Source: Epiperipatus broadwayi (lineage: Eukaryota > Onychophora > Udeonychophora > Euonychophora > Peripatidae). From it: a DNA stretch of 64,000 nucleotides. The notes below the pieces were generated by a model that was given only the letters and a program-made list of their open reading frames with translations, ran no database searches and was not told where the DNA came from. The stretch spans positions 1,748,580-1,812,579 of the forward strand of contig JAQFVV010006215.1 in the NCBI GenBank assembly GCA_028023455.1, given 5' to 3'. Within the stretch, counting starts at the first letter, position 1. Each line of letters starts with the position of its first letter. The position numbers and the translations under genes are program-made. Below are positions 36,721-47,179 of the stretch, piece after piece.

Positions 36721-38510
36721 ATCAAATCCTGTAGGTCAGATATTATTAATTGAAATTACATTATACTGAAATAATTTTAAAATTATTAAGACAGCTTTTG
36801 ATTGGTATCAAGAAAAGCAAACAAAATCTCAGTTCTAAAAGAACTTGTTAAGATTTGTCGAGTTAAATTTATTTATTTCTCTTACAAAATTATGACTTAT
36901 TGTACAAAATTAAGTATATATCAAAAAATGATCAAATTTTAAAAAAAAAACTTGTTCATAATGTTGTCTTTGCAATGTAATATATTAAAAATAATAATTC
37001 AATGTAATGTAAAATGAAGCCTGTAGGTGGAGTTGCTGTAGAAAAAAAAGAATTGTATTGTAACGAAGTGTATTTACAACTTGATAAGGCTCCAATATAG
37101 GGTTGAAATCCGGGTTTTATATAAGTTGTCTGATTAAATAATTGTTATTGAATTATTATTTTTAAAATTAAATATAAATATCTATCCAATTTTATCATTT
37201 ATTTTGAAATGACATCAGGATTGTTATTTATTAGTATTTGATTCTGAGTTATTAATGTCAAAGTTTATACATGAAATAAATAAGCTTTCTGTTATTAAAA
37301 CAATTGAATAAAAAAATGTGGAATAAAATTTATCTGAAGAAACTTCAAAAATAAAAAGAATATACTCATATTAAATTACATATCAAGAACAGTTCATTTT
37401 TATAATAAACTTTCTTGAAATTTGTGAATATTCTCTTGGAAAAATCTTATCATAGCTTAAAACCTAACAATATTTAGAAATAGCATTCATCATATCAAAT
37501 AAATTTAATACTTAGAAAACTTAGACTTGATTTAAAAAAATTAAAAACTAAATCAATTATATACATAAAGCTCTAGTGAGAGACATTGAACATCAAAGAA
37601 TTAAAAGAAATATGAATGACACTGAAAGAAAGGAAAATGTAAATCTCTTGTCATAACGTGATATTTTAAAGGTAATTATATTCATTTGTTCTCACAAATG
37701 ATGTTAAAGATGAAGCATTAAGAATTTAAAAAATCATGATAATAAACAGAGCAAATAATCAAGCGAAAATGATAATCTCTAAACATAAATAAATTGATAT
37801 GTATGATATATAATTTAATGAACAAAATAATTAAAAAGTTTACATCATAAAATATTTGATTATTGTAATCATCAAGTTAAAAAATTTATAACACTTAAGA
37901 CACATATAGTAATCAGTATGTTATATATATGATATCTAATATTAAACTCAATTCAAGAATGTTAAGAATTTGAAATGAAACTAGGCCTAAACTTCAATCA
38001 GCCTTTGCAATGACCATAATTAAGTGCAAAACCTACTAGTGGCATGTTAAGATATAGCCATTACATTATATTTGTGCTGACTGTTGTCAATCTGTGTTTC
38101 TACGATAATAACCACTGCTTTGTATTACTTCTTGTATATATGTTGTGTGTACACTAATGGTAGACAGTTTCTCTATCATCATTGTAAAGCTGTCATTCAT
38201 TTCTGGTAAACATTATAGATATGTTTATAGTTTATTAGCAATGGAGCACAGACTGTTGCCTTTTTTTGGATGGAAATTCTGCAACTGTTTTGGTCATGCA
38301 TTGTTTGCATGGTCATATACTTATCTCTCAACTTTGCCTAAATGGCAGCCTGACTTTCAGACTTCTTATTTATCATGATCAGTAAACTTCATTATATTGA
38401 AAGATTATGATACACTTAGCACTTGATTTAACTGCAGGTTGAACCAAGATCTTAGAATTTTAAAGTCTCATAACTTTTAAATCTCTTAACTATTTTTATT
38501 TCAATATAAT
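36721..38510. other. AT-rich intergenic DNA
   Basis: No coding signal that I trust. The open frame 38145-38378 on the plus strand has more balanced composition (it contains KHYRYVYSLLAMEHRLLPFF) but no known motif and no flanking gene. Confidence 0.4.
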
Positions 38511-38514
38511 TGCA

Positions 38515-38690
38515 ATTTATCCACTCTATTTTGAACACTTCTTAGCAAAAAACCTATTATTGTACATATATGCATACACAATCTTATGTTTCGACTGACC
38601 TGCAGTCTTCTTCAAAGCTATGATATATGCATATATGTATAATAAATGGTTTTTTGCTAAAAAATGTTCAAAGTAGAGTGGATAAATTGA
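38515..38690. repeat. small foldback with a hammerhead-like core in the loop
   Basis: Arms CCACTCTATTTTGAACACTT (38520 on) and AAAATGTTCAAAGTAGAGTGG (split as AAAATGTTCAAAG / TAGAGTGG, ending about 38681) are inverted, as are ATATATGCATA segments inside. Between them, on the minus strand, TTGAAGA, helix II GACTG/CAGTC and GAAAC follow each other as in Penelope-type hammerheads, but the first base is T and no cleavage site is clear. Confidence 0.5.
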
Positions 38691-38980
38691 ATTTATATAA
38701 GATATTACAGCAAAAAAAAGGAAGTGGTGAATATGGTAATATTTTTTTATTCCTTTTTCTTTCCTTTATAATATTTGATACAAATAATCAAATGCTTTCA
38801 AAATATGATTTTAACATGCCAGAAACAACCGTTAATATGTTATATTTACTTTGGTTTACCTATTAACATGCATTTTCTTATTCCATAGCATAAGCTTGTG
38901 GTTAAAACACCTGTAGAGGTCCCTACTATCGCATTTTATACGCATATTATCGAGGTTATAGCCTTAGTAAATATTACTAC

Positions 38981-39552
38981 TGCAGTATATTGACTCTTCA
39001 ATTACTGCACGCAAAAGTTAATTTGCGAACTAGTTGGTTTAATTCTCAAAACAGATCGATACTAACTGATTTACAGTTTATACAAAGTTCTGATTCCCGC
39101 CGAGCTGTGTTAGAAAAATACACTATGAACACACGATAATGAATACTCGCACGATAATTCTGAATGTATAGTTTCTACGTCTAACTTCTCTTCTTTCCCC
39201 ATGAGGATAATACGCAATTCTCACGCTGTTCTTTGCAACTAATGCTCTGCTCTAATTCACTTAAAACGCTCTGTACTCACTCTGTTAATCTTTTCAAAAA
39301 TGGCCTCCCTTTTATATGTTTTCTTTGTTTTCTGGAGTAACTTATAAATTAAGGTGGGATTTAATTAGATTGGGTTTTGCTAATTAAATTCCTTTGTTAT
39401 CTGTTTAATTAGTTTGTTACAATTGATTGCATTTCAAGCTAACGTCTATGATTAGAATATCAGTAGCAAAATTTAAAGATTTAACAATAAAATAATATTT
39501 TAGAATAAAGATACTTTCGTATGTACGTTTAATTTAAACTGCATATATTACA
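38981..39552 (-). repeat. 3' LTR of the compact LTR element
   Basis: Length 572 bp. On the minus strand it carries TATAAAAG (39309-39316) as a likely core promoter, with the R/U5 part toward lower coordinates. It differs from the other LTR at 11 positions, with no indels. Confidence 0.93.
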
Positions 39553-39564
39553 ATACCTCCCCTT
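39553..39564 (-). other. polypurine tract of the LTR element
   Basis: Minus-strand AAGGGGAGGTAT abuts the 3' LTR start (TGTAAT). This is the expected primer site for plus-strand DNA synthesis and fixes the element's orientation. Confidence 0.75.
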
Positions 39565-39644
39565 ACTCCAGAAAACCCCATGATGCGACTCCTCGGTGCT
39601 TTATTTTTTCTTTTTCCAAGCTGGAGAAAACTTTATTTTTATGA

Positions 39645-40325
39645 TTAACCGATGTAACCTTGAAATTTGTGCAAATTCTTTTTCCTTGCCACCCTGAGTG
39701 CTTTTTTCTCCCACTTGGAGAGAGTCTGATTTTTTCCTTGCTCTACAGTTTTTGTATCTGGCAGCTCACTGGTTAAAGATTGTCGCTCTTCTAAAAAATC
39801 TTCAGAAGTGTCTTCTTCCTTTTCACTTTCAGCCATTTTTTCTTATGGTTCCATTTCATATAGCTGCCAAATCTCTACCTGTTTGGATAATTCTGACATT
39901 ACGCATTTACTTTGCAATTTTTCACTAAGTTCTGAGTTATGTTGTTCAAGTTCTATTACTCGTTGTCTAGAAGCCTTCAATCTTACTTGAAATTCTTCGA
40001 GTTCATCTGATTTCTGTTTTATGACTTGCTGACTTTGTGCTAGAGATGACTGCAGCTTTGTTTTTTCTGCGACTAACATATCTATCATCTGTATGTGAAT
40101 CTGGAGTTGCTCTTTCATAGAATCTTGCTCTTTACACTGCTTCTTTTCAGAGTCTTTCCAATCATCTTCAAATTGATTTTGTAATTTAATGATCTCTGTT
40201 TGTGTTTGCGAAATGGTCCTATCCTTTCCCCCCTTGGTAGATATATATTTAATACTATACACTCTACCATTTGTGTCTGGACTATATTTTCTTTGTCGAC
40301 CATCCCTTTCGGGGATTGTCTGCAT
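39645..40325 (-). pseudogene. coiled-coil and basic-tail ORF downstream of the gag zinc knuckles
   Basis: The minus-strand frame 40325-39843 (160 codons) carries a long heptad-like segment (IIKLQNQFEDDWKDSEKKQC through VIKQKSDELEEFQVRLKASR). After one stop (39843-39845) the same frame continues as MAESEKEEDTSEDFLEERQS and ends KKALRVARKKNLHKFQGYIG (39645). So it was probably one protein with one nonsense change. It overlaps the gag frame with a one-base shift just after the second zinc knuckle. The final (F/I)QG(Y/F)IG resembles the first strand of gypsy-type proteases, which suggests that pol was deleted from there on. That last point is inference. Confidence 0.6.
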
Positions 40326-41039
40326 GCATGTGCCAGGTGGCCCTTAGTTCGGCAATTGAAACACGTTTCTTGTTTCCATTTGCAGTATTTAGCTATGTGG
40401 CCTGTTTTCCCACAGCAGTAGCATTTAATTCCATAATTTCTCTGGGGTTCCCGTTGAAACGAACGTATTTCTGGTTTATCAGTTTTGAAAACTTGCTCAT
40501 AACTTTTCTCTTTTGATCTGAAGACCTGTGCCTGTTCTAAAATTAGCTCAAATGTTATTCCTTTCTTTATAGTGCTTTCATAGGTTAGGTCTGCTTCTGT
40601 TAACAGCTATTGTCTGAGCCTGTCGTCAGACATTCCCCATAACAGTTGATCTAATAATATTTCTTCTACGAAATCACCGTACAAACAATCTTTCGCTAGC
40701 TCCTTGAAAGCTAAATTATACTGTTTGATTGTTTCACTATTTAGTTGTTTTCTATTTCTTAATTGTAGGTGTGCTATATGCCGGGATGGCTAAAAAATTC
40801 GTTTAGCCGTTGGGATAATTCCTTGAATGGTACATTCTCATCTACGGGATTTTGGTATAATTTATTGGCGATTTCAATCATTTTTTTTCCCGAGATACAT
40901 AAGAGGGTGGCACTTTCCGATTGTTATCTTCAATGCCATTTAATATGAAGAAATTTTTGATTTGTGACAGGTATAGTGGCCAATCAGCCACATTTTCCAC
41001 GTCAAACTCTCCAATAGAGTTTTGTTCAAAAATTGACAT
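40115..41039 (-). pseudogene. gag-like gene of the LTR element (capsid and two CCHC knuckles)
   Basis: The start ATG is at 41039, 56 nt from the 5' LTR. Pieces in order: MSIFEQNSIGEFDVENVADW (N-terminal capsid of gypsy type), LLCISGKKMIEIANKLYQNP, FKELSQRLNEFFSHPG, LAFKELAKDCLYGDFVEEIL, LLWGMSDDRLRQ then a stop, LLTEADLTYES, and two zinc knuckles, CYCCGKTGHIAKYC and CFNCRTKGHLAHAC, at 40423-40322. Both knuckles fit C-x2-C-x4-H-x4-C. The role would be packaging the element RNA in a cytoplasmic particle. Two or more frameshifts and one stop (RLRQ*) disrupt the frame, so this copy cannot make full gag. Confidence 0.85.
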
Positions 41040-41094
41040 TTTCTTATTAATAGCTGGTTATTCACTGTGGTTTTTAGGTTTGACTGCGCTAGAT

Positions 41095-41666
41095 TGCAGT
41101 ATATTGACTCTTCAATTACTGCACACAAAAGTTAATTTGTGAACTAGTTGGTTTAATTCTCAAAACAGATCGATACTAACTGATTTACAGTTTATACAAA
41201 GTTCTGATTCCTGCTGAGCTGTGTTAGAAAAATACACTATGAACACACGATAATGAATACTCGCACGATAATTCTGAACGTATAGTTTCTACGTCTAACT
41301 TCTCTTCTTTCCCCACGAGAATAATACGCAATTCTCACGCTGTTCTTTGCAACTAATGCTCTGCTCCAATTCACTTAAAACACTCTGTACTCACTCTGTT
41401 AATCTTTTCAAAAATGGCCTCCCTTTTATATGTTTTCTTTGTTTTCTGGAGTAACTTATAAATTAAGGTGGGATTTAATTAGATTGGGTTTTGCTAATTA
41501 AATTCCTTCGTTATCTGTTTAATTAGTTTGTTACAATTGATTGCATTTTAAGCTAACGTCTATGATTAGAATATCAGTAGCAAAATTTAAAGATTTAACA
41601 ATAAAATAATATTTTAGAATAAAGATACTTTCGTATGTACGTTTAATTTAAACTGCATATATTACA
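41095..41666 (-). repeat. 5' LTR of the compact LTR element
   Basis: Length 572 bp, ends TG...CA, with TATAAAAG on the minus strand at 41423-41430 as likely promoter. The sequence just inside (ATCTAGCGCAGTCAAACC on the minus strand) should hold the primer-binding site, but it does not begin with TGG and I could not match it to a tRNA 3' end. Confidence 0.93.
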
Positions 41667-41671
41667 ACTAC

Positions 41672-42135
41672 GTAATCAATGTGCGTTTAATAAATTTATA
41701 ATTACAACTTTAAATTTAATATATTGTATCAGTTGCAAAGCAAGATACACAATTGACCACAAGAGTGGTTAAATGCTCTTTACTTTTGGGGTAATAGTTT
41801 AAATAAATAAATAAAAGAGTAGACAAATAAGTTTAAAAATAAACAATTTCTTTTAGTTCTCTGATTTGAAATTTGCTTGTAACGTCTCTAAATTCAACAT
41901 TCAATGTTCAAAAGTCAATTATTTAAAGTTTGAATAATTGAAATCTAATTTTTTTCTTTAAAAAAAAAAAGCGTCAAGTTTTATTTTGTTAAAATGTCAA
42001 GTTTATAAAATCATTTTGTATTGTAACAAATTTTTTTTTTGTTATTGTAAGTAATAAATTTAACCTTAAAAATGCTTAGAAGGGTGATAAATATGATTTA
42101 TTTATTTTTAAACAATGTCAGTTTAAACAAAAATG
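41672..42135. other. AT-rich intergenic DNA
   Basis: No coding or repeat signal. Confidence 0.45.
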
Positions 42136-42137
42136 TA

Positions 42138-42245
42138 ATTTTTTTTTCTCATGTGTCATAGCATCAGCCGGGAAGCAAACCCGCTAACCCGGGACAACTG
42201 CTTGTAAAGCAGCCATCACTGACCTCTCGACCACCAATGCTTGAC
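42138..42245 (-). repeat. tRNA-derived SINE, copy 2
   Basis: Nearly identical to the copy at 20353-20459, with only a few substitutions over about 105 bp, including A and B box regions and the A-rich tail. AAAAATGT occurs at 42129-42136 and 42249-42256 as a probable short target duplication. Confidence 0.8.
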
Positions 42246-42559
42246 AATAAAAATGTGATATGAAATTTTATTAAAAGCTCTTGCTTTTTCTTACCATCTT
42301 GAGTTTAGTAGTCATTATTAGCTACCCGTAAAAACTTTCTAAGTTTATTTTTATTTAGTAGCCAAATTATGAATAAAAATAAATATTATAAAATGATCAT
42401 AATGACCGTGGTAGCTAAGTCAACTATGGGTGTACCATTTTTTCTGGCTACAATGTAGCTTGGATTAATTATTTATTTAAAGCCCGATATGTGATCAAAC
42501 TTGAATTGCCATTTCTGAATTGTGCTCAATCTACATTAAAAAAAAAAATTCTTGCAAAT

Positions 42560-43125
42560 AATTGTTAAATGAAAGTCCTCTCTCATGCAATATTTGTGTT
42601 CTTAGAGAGGTGAAGAAATGTGATATAAATTATTTGAAACATAAACCAGCTAAGCATTTATCATAAAGCTTGTTGAGGAATTGGTTATCCTCATTGTTTA
42701 TAACTTACAAGCTTAAGAGAATAGGGTCATGTGATTTATTACTCTTATTTTGACTATTTATAATCTCTGCCTTAAGTCTTATGCAATGTTATATTGCTAA
42801 GACTACTAATATATGGTATGCTGAAGATCTCTCAGCCCCATATAGCTATTTGAGTTGGACAGCTGAGTGTGAAGACATGTAGGTGTCTGAAAATTTCACA
42901 TTTCCCACTCAATAGATAACTTTTAGTTAAATGCTGGCTTTGGGTTGAGTTTTTAGATCTAGTGTCTGAACCTATCCTAGCACCTCTCTGAGGAGTGCCA
43001 GAGCACAAAACCATGGTCAGAGGTTTGGGGGGGGTCCTGGCAGAGATATTTTAAATGCTTTCTCTTGCTAAGCATTTATCATAAAGCTTGTTGAGGAATT
43101 GGCAATCCTCATTGTTTGAAAACTT
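42560..43125 (+). repeat. family C repeat with flanking 50-bp direct repeats
   Basis: GCTAAGCATTTATCATAAAG, then CTTGTTGAGGAATTGG and ATCCTCATTGTTT occur at about 42651-42703 and again at about 43071-43122, 420 bp apart. Between them lie the AGATCTAGTGTCTGAAC block and a hammerhead-like motif. A ribozyme between direct repeats is the arrangement seen in retrozymes and Penelope-type terminal repeats. Confidence 0.65.
42982..43024 (+). ncRNA. hammerhead ribozyme motif, family C (one core change)
   Basis: On the plus strand: helix I ACCTCT (42982-42987); CTGAGGA (42988-42994), fitting CUGANGA; helix II GTGC/GCAC with loop CAGA; AAA at 43007-43009 where GAA is invariant; helix III ACC/GGT around AT; cleavage base C at 43018 (GUC); then AGAGGT (43019-43024), fully complementary to ACCTCT. 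All three helices are perfect and only G12 is changed, so this copy is probably a slow or dead ribozyme of an active family. Confidence 0.6.
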
Positions 43126-44700
43126 AATGTTTCTAATTTTCAAGAAACAATTTAAAGCATCTTAAATATTGGAATAGACTCCACAATGTAAAGACAAACA
43201 AATGAAGAAAAATGTTACACTAAACAAAAATGGGATTTTAAACTGAAGACTTTCATAAAACTTTTGTTTTAAGTGTGATCATCTGAAGGTTGGTAATATT
43301 TATGTATTTATTATTATTTTATAACTTAATGTAATAATGTTTTAATATTTTACATATATCTTATTTTATAATAAAAATGTCTTTGTTATTTATTAATCTA
43401 GCTTCCTGTCTCTCTACTCATAAATTCTTACCATTTAAATATAATAAATTAATTTTGTAATACTTAGTGAGATTTAGTCATGGTGTGGTTTCATAATACT
43501 GATGGTGTAGTTTCAATTTCTCAGTATTGGCAGTGTTCTGGTTTAAAATCTAACATAAATTCTTAATCCATAGAAGATCTAATTTCCTTTCAGTTACTTA
43601 GGAGTGATTTAATGGTCTGGAAAAGTGTCCACAGTCCATGGTCTGACCATTAATATAATTTATGATTAAATTAAATAACATTTTTTCTCCTATCTTGTTT
43701 CATCTCTGCGATTTGGATTTAAGAGTGAAATCTCAACAGTTAGTTTTATTATTAAGCATTAACTTTTCATATCCATAGAATTATTATAATTTGGACTTAA
43801 CTTTGATGCTCTCATTATTCAATTAACAGGATTGGTACAATATATATGTTGATATGAAGATTTTCACTAGTTACAGGTATAAATGATATATTTTGTGGGA
43901 TCATCCATATATGACTTTGATTATGAATATACTGACATTTCAGTTTGATCACACAAGTCATCAATTGAGTAATGCATTGAAACAGTAAGGTCTGCTTTGC
44001 AGATCTTCGTTTCACCTTTTCTCACCTATTTCCTACCCTCATACTTTAGTTTGAACCCCAATCTATCGTAGTGTGTCTGCAATATGCTTATATAACAAAA
44101 ATCCCGCCTAATTTTAAACCATGAGTACAATGCTCGTATTATATATATAACTCATTCCCAAATAAAATAAAATATTATGAATTATGTATATGTTCACGTA
44201 ATTTCGATTTATTAAAAAGTAGGTTATATAAGTCGTAATTGCGCACACACTGTGATATGCATTTTAAATCAGATCAAAATTATAAATTGTTAAAGTTATT
44301 TTGTTTGAATCTATTTACAAATATATATTACCGTCGTAATATGTTTTGATTTAAAATAAAATTCATTTAGTAAATATTCGTTTAGTAAATAGATTCAAAT
44401 ATTGCAATTTAAAAGTACAATAATTTTTGTTTAATTTAATAAAAGTCATTCCAAATATTTCTGTTAAAATAAATAAGGGACAATAGTTTAATTAGTTAAT
44501 GTTCTATAAGTTTATCTAAAAACAGCAGATGTCCACTTAAGGTTTTCTTTAATTAGTAAAAGTAATTTTTAATTAAATCTAGTTTGTAATTTGAATGTCG
44601 ACAGGGAAATTAACAAAAGAAATTAATTAATGTTGAATTCCTTTAGACATTCGGATAGATTTAATTACAGCTGATAAGTCCAATATATTTTTGTAATGCT
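43126..44700. other. AT-rich intergenic DNA
   Basis: No coding frame with recognisable content. A short palindrome, AATGGTC...GACCATT, lies near 43611-43650. Confidence 0.4.
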
Positions 44701-44728
44701 CCAGGGCAGTTCTATTGTAAAATTCTAC

Positions 44729-44765
44729 TATAAAAAGGAGGGTTTTCTTTTGTTCTCCATTCTAA
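44729..44765 (+). promoter_or_regulatory. candidate RNA polymerase II core promoter (TATA + Inr)
   Basis: TATAAAAAG at 44729-44737 and an initiator-like CCATTCT with its A at 44759, 30 nt downstream of the first T. Confidence 0.4.
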
Positions 44766-45030
44766 GGTTTCTAAGAGAAATCATTCTGTGGTCTAATGTT
44801 TCTAACCAAAATTATTGTAGTAATTTGTAAATCTTGACATGATGGAGTAGAGTGCAAGAAGGCTATTTTTCTCCAGAATGGTCATATGCTACCGTAGACC
44901 ATCGGGAGTTATCACACAAGGAACCCTGGAACTGCTGCCGCTGCCAAAAATATGAACATTTCCAGATTTTGCTGTTAAATTATATAAAAACCTGCCGACC
45001 ATCAATCTACCTAAAAATGCTTCTCCAGAG
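44759..45030 (+). other. possible first exon, partly open
   Basis: Extends to a donor CAGAG|GTAACC at 45030. It holds a short frame from ATG 44852 (MQEGYFSPEWSYATVDHREL... through ELSHKEPWNCCRC) that runs to a stop just inside the supposed intron. The segment is less AT-rich than its flanks. I do not recognise the peptide, and the exon may be non-coding. Confidence 0.3.
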
Positions 45031-45540
45031 GTAACCCTAAATTAACCCAAGAGTTCTTGTGATAATTAACATGCTATAGCTATTTTAAATTGTTTTCTGA
45101 CATTTCACATAACTTTATTATGTATTTCTTTTAAATATAATCAACATTTTGCTCTCTACCCTTGGGTTAATATTTTCTATTTATTAAACTTTCTGTTATT
45201 TTATTATGATAATGTGTCAGAATTGTCTTTGACTGAGTGAATTATTCCTTTTGTTGAAACTAAGATGCCGTTATAAAGGCATATTTTAAATTTCTAAATA
45301 ATTTCCAATTTTTATTATCTTGCAAATCACTCGTTTGAGGGCGATTCTTTTCTTTAATATATAATATAATCACATAGTTTCAAATCTACATGTTATTGAT
45401 TTTAATCTAATATGAGAGTATGTGCAAGGTCAATGATTTAAATGTGTCCCCTAATGCATGATTGCATATATAAATCTATACTTACTTTTCAAACCTGCAA
45501 GCATGCATTTTCCTATTTTAATTACCGTGTTCTACTTTAA
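45031..45540. other. AT-rich DNA, intron-like
   Basis: No coding signal or placed repeat. Confidence 0.4.
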
Positions 45541-45714
45541 TTACAAAGTTCATCATTGACGTCGAGAATGTGTGGACCCTTTTAAATGAATTTCGGGAAA
45601 TTTGATTGGGCATTTCTCTTAATCCAAGTAAAACCCATTCAGTATGTTTTATATACACTAGTCTCATATTGCTGGTAAGTGAATTGGTTGTTAAGACCGC
45701 TTTGTTTTACTTTT

Positions 45715-45795
45715 CCAAGGATTCTTTACATGGCCAAGTCCATTCTCTTCGCTTATTGCAGTTTCCAGGCAGAGTGTGTCCATAAATGACACACC
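45715..45795 (-). CDS. weak candidate exon
   Basis: On the minus strand TTTAATTCCCAG precedes a segment open in one frame: SFMDTLCLETAISEENGLGH, then a possible donor at GTAAAG, or a stop after NPWKSKTKRS. Composition is more balanced than the flanks. There is no known motif and no neighbouring exon, so this is low confidence. Confidence 0.2.
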
Positions 45796-46489
45796 TGGGA
45801 ATTAAACGCAATCGTCACCCAGTTGCTAAGTTTCGGCTGTTCATAAAATACTTTCCTACGGGTTAACGGCGATATGCCCTCCGTAATCATTCTGGATATT
45901 CATTATTGTTTTATTTTAGATTTATTTTACAAAGCATCCATGACTTAAACATGTCACACCCTCCAACTTTAATAAATTCATTACCAGCAATACTGACCTC
46001 CCAATGCAACTCTGTTATTATTATTCTCAAATAAATGCTTTGATCACATTCCCATTTTGTTGCTTAGTAAGCTTTTGTCCGTGCTATTCTCGAAATCAAT
46101 AAATATTTTATAGCACTTAATTTCAAATATTTTCTTAAACTTGTATAATTGCTCAAAGCACCTCGCACATGTTCCTATCTCATCAAGCACATTATCATAA
46201 TGCTATTAGCCCGAGAAATAGAATATATCACTTTGCTTTAAAACCTTTTGGTCATTTATTGGAATATAATGCCAACAACTATTTAATATGCGTCTCTGTT
46301 TCATATAAGCAGATAGTGGTGTTAAATATATAATTTATATAAATAAATTTTGTGAAATTATTTAAAACTAAATTTGATCTCTTATTTTATTTGATTCCTA
46401 CCACTGTCTCGGTCTATATATATATATTTTCTGCATTTCTTTTGTAAATCCATAGATGTTAATTAGCCACCCAAACTTCTTTTAGTATA

Positions 46490-46740
46490 GAGTCTTTTGT
46501 TTCTCCCTGACCACCAGGCATCAGTCAAAGGTTATACTAGTAGTGGCATAAGATGCGATATCACATAGATGGCGCTGTGAAATTTGGACTTTACATTCGA
46601 ACTTAGTATATCTAGAAGGCACTCCCTCCTAGAATGTTCAGTTTCGTGTCTGGGATTTGAATTCTGCAGCGTGTTAGCGAGATAGATGATTCTGATTGTT
46701 ACAGCATAGAATATTATAAAAGTGGTTGTAGAGACCATGT
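46490..46740 (-). repeat. SINE of the CAGGGAGAAACAA-tail family, best copy
   Basis: On the minus strand: TATCTCGCTAACACGCTGCA, a B-box-like GAATTCAAATCCC, a body with CAGCGCCATCTATGTGAT, and the 3' part GCCTGGTGGTCAGGGAGAAA followed by CAAAAGAC. Shared tails at 19.9 kb and 2.1 kb make it a dispersed family. The tail probably matches a LINE 3' end, which I did not find here. Confidence 0.6.
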
Positions 46741-46804
46741 AAACACTGATTTATAACAATGTTAAAGTTTCACCAATAAGAAAAAAAAACTCTTTCTTAT
46801 TGCA

Positions 46805-47050
46805 TTGCCAAATAATATTAATATCATCTATGTTCTTTATTACTTTTTACAATGCTTTTTTACAACCCATTATTCACAGTTTCAATTGCCCCAGCAATCT
46901 TCTTCAGAACTTCTACTTATATTCCCAAATCTTAACTTAAGTAGAAGTTCTGAAGAAGATTGCTTGAGCAATCGAAACTGTGAATAGTGGATTGTAAAAA
47001 AGCATTGTAAAAAATAATAAAAAACATAGATGATATTAATATTATAAGAA
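46805..47050. repeat. near-perfect palindrome with two opposed hammerhead-like cores
   Basis: Arms about 46811-46920 and 46935-47045 are inverted copies with a spacer of about 14 nt. Each arm has, reading outward from the centre, CTGAAGA (46950-46956 on plus, 46907-46901 on minus), a helix II hairpin (GATTGC/GCAATC in the right arm) and GAAAC. That is the Penelope-type hammerhead signature, but a matching cleavage site and helix I are not obvious. Confidence 0.75.
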
Positions 47051-47082
47051 ATAAAAACATGTATATAAGACATAAAAATCAA

Positions 47083-47176
47083 AAAATCTTCAGAGTAATA
47101 TGTTTTTTAACATGCAATTTTTCCCCTGTTTGGAAGAATTTTTTTAAAAAAACATATTACTCTGAAGATTTTCTGA
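47083..47176. repeat. 30-bp inverted repeat, 33-nt loop
   Basis: AAAATCTTCAGAGTAATATG + TTTTTTAA (about 47083-47110) is the inverse of TTAAAAAAACATATTACTCT + GAAGATTTT (about 47144-47172). It lies just beside the 46.8-47.05 kb palindrome. Confidence 0.75.
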
Positions 47177-47179
47177 CTT

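Larger units (their letters stand above)
38976..41671 (-). mobile_element. compact Ty3/gypsy-type LTR retrotransposon lacking pol
   Basis: Two 572-bp direct repeats (38981-39552 and 41095-41666) flank 1,542 bp. The target duplication ACTAC lies on both sides (38976-38980, 41667-41671). LTR ends are TG...CA. On the minus strand the internal part ends in the purine tract AAGGGGAGGTAT directly before the 3' LTR. The internal DNA codes only for a broken gag, an added coiled-coil segment and a basic tail ending FQGYIG. No protease active site, reverse transcriptase or integrase is present, so the copy needed enzymes from elsewhere. LTR identity is 561/572 (98.1%), a fairly recent insertion. Confidence 0.93.

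Noticed and set aside
41077-41094. Primer-binding site for the LTR element
   Set aside because: The sequence inside the 5' LTR does not start with TGG and I could not match a tRNA end, so no site is annotated.
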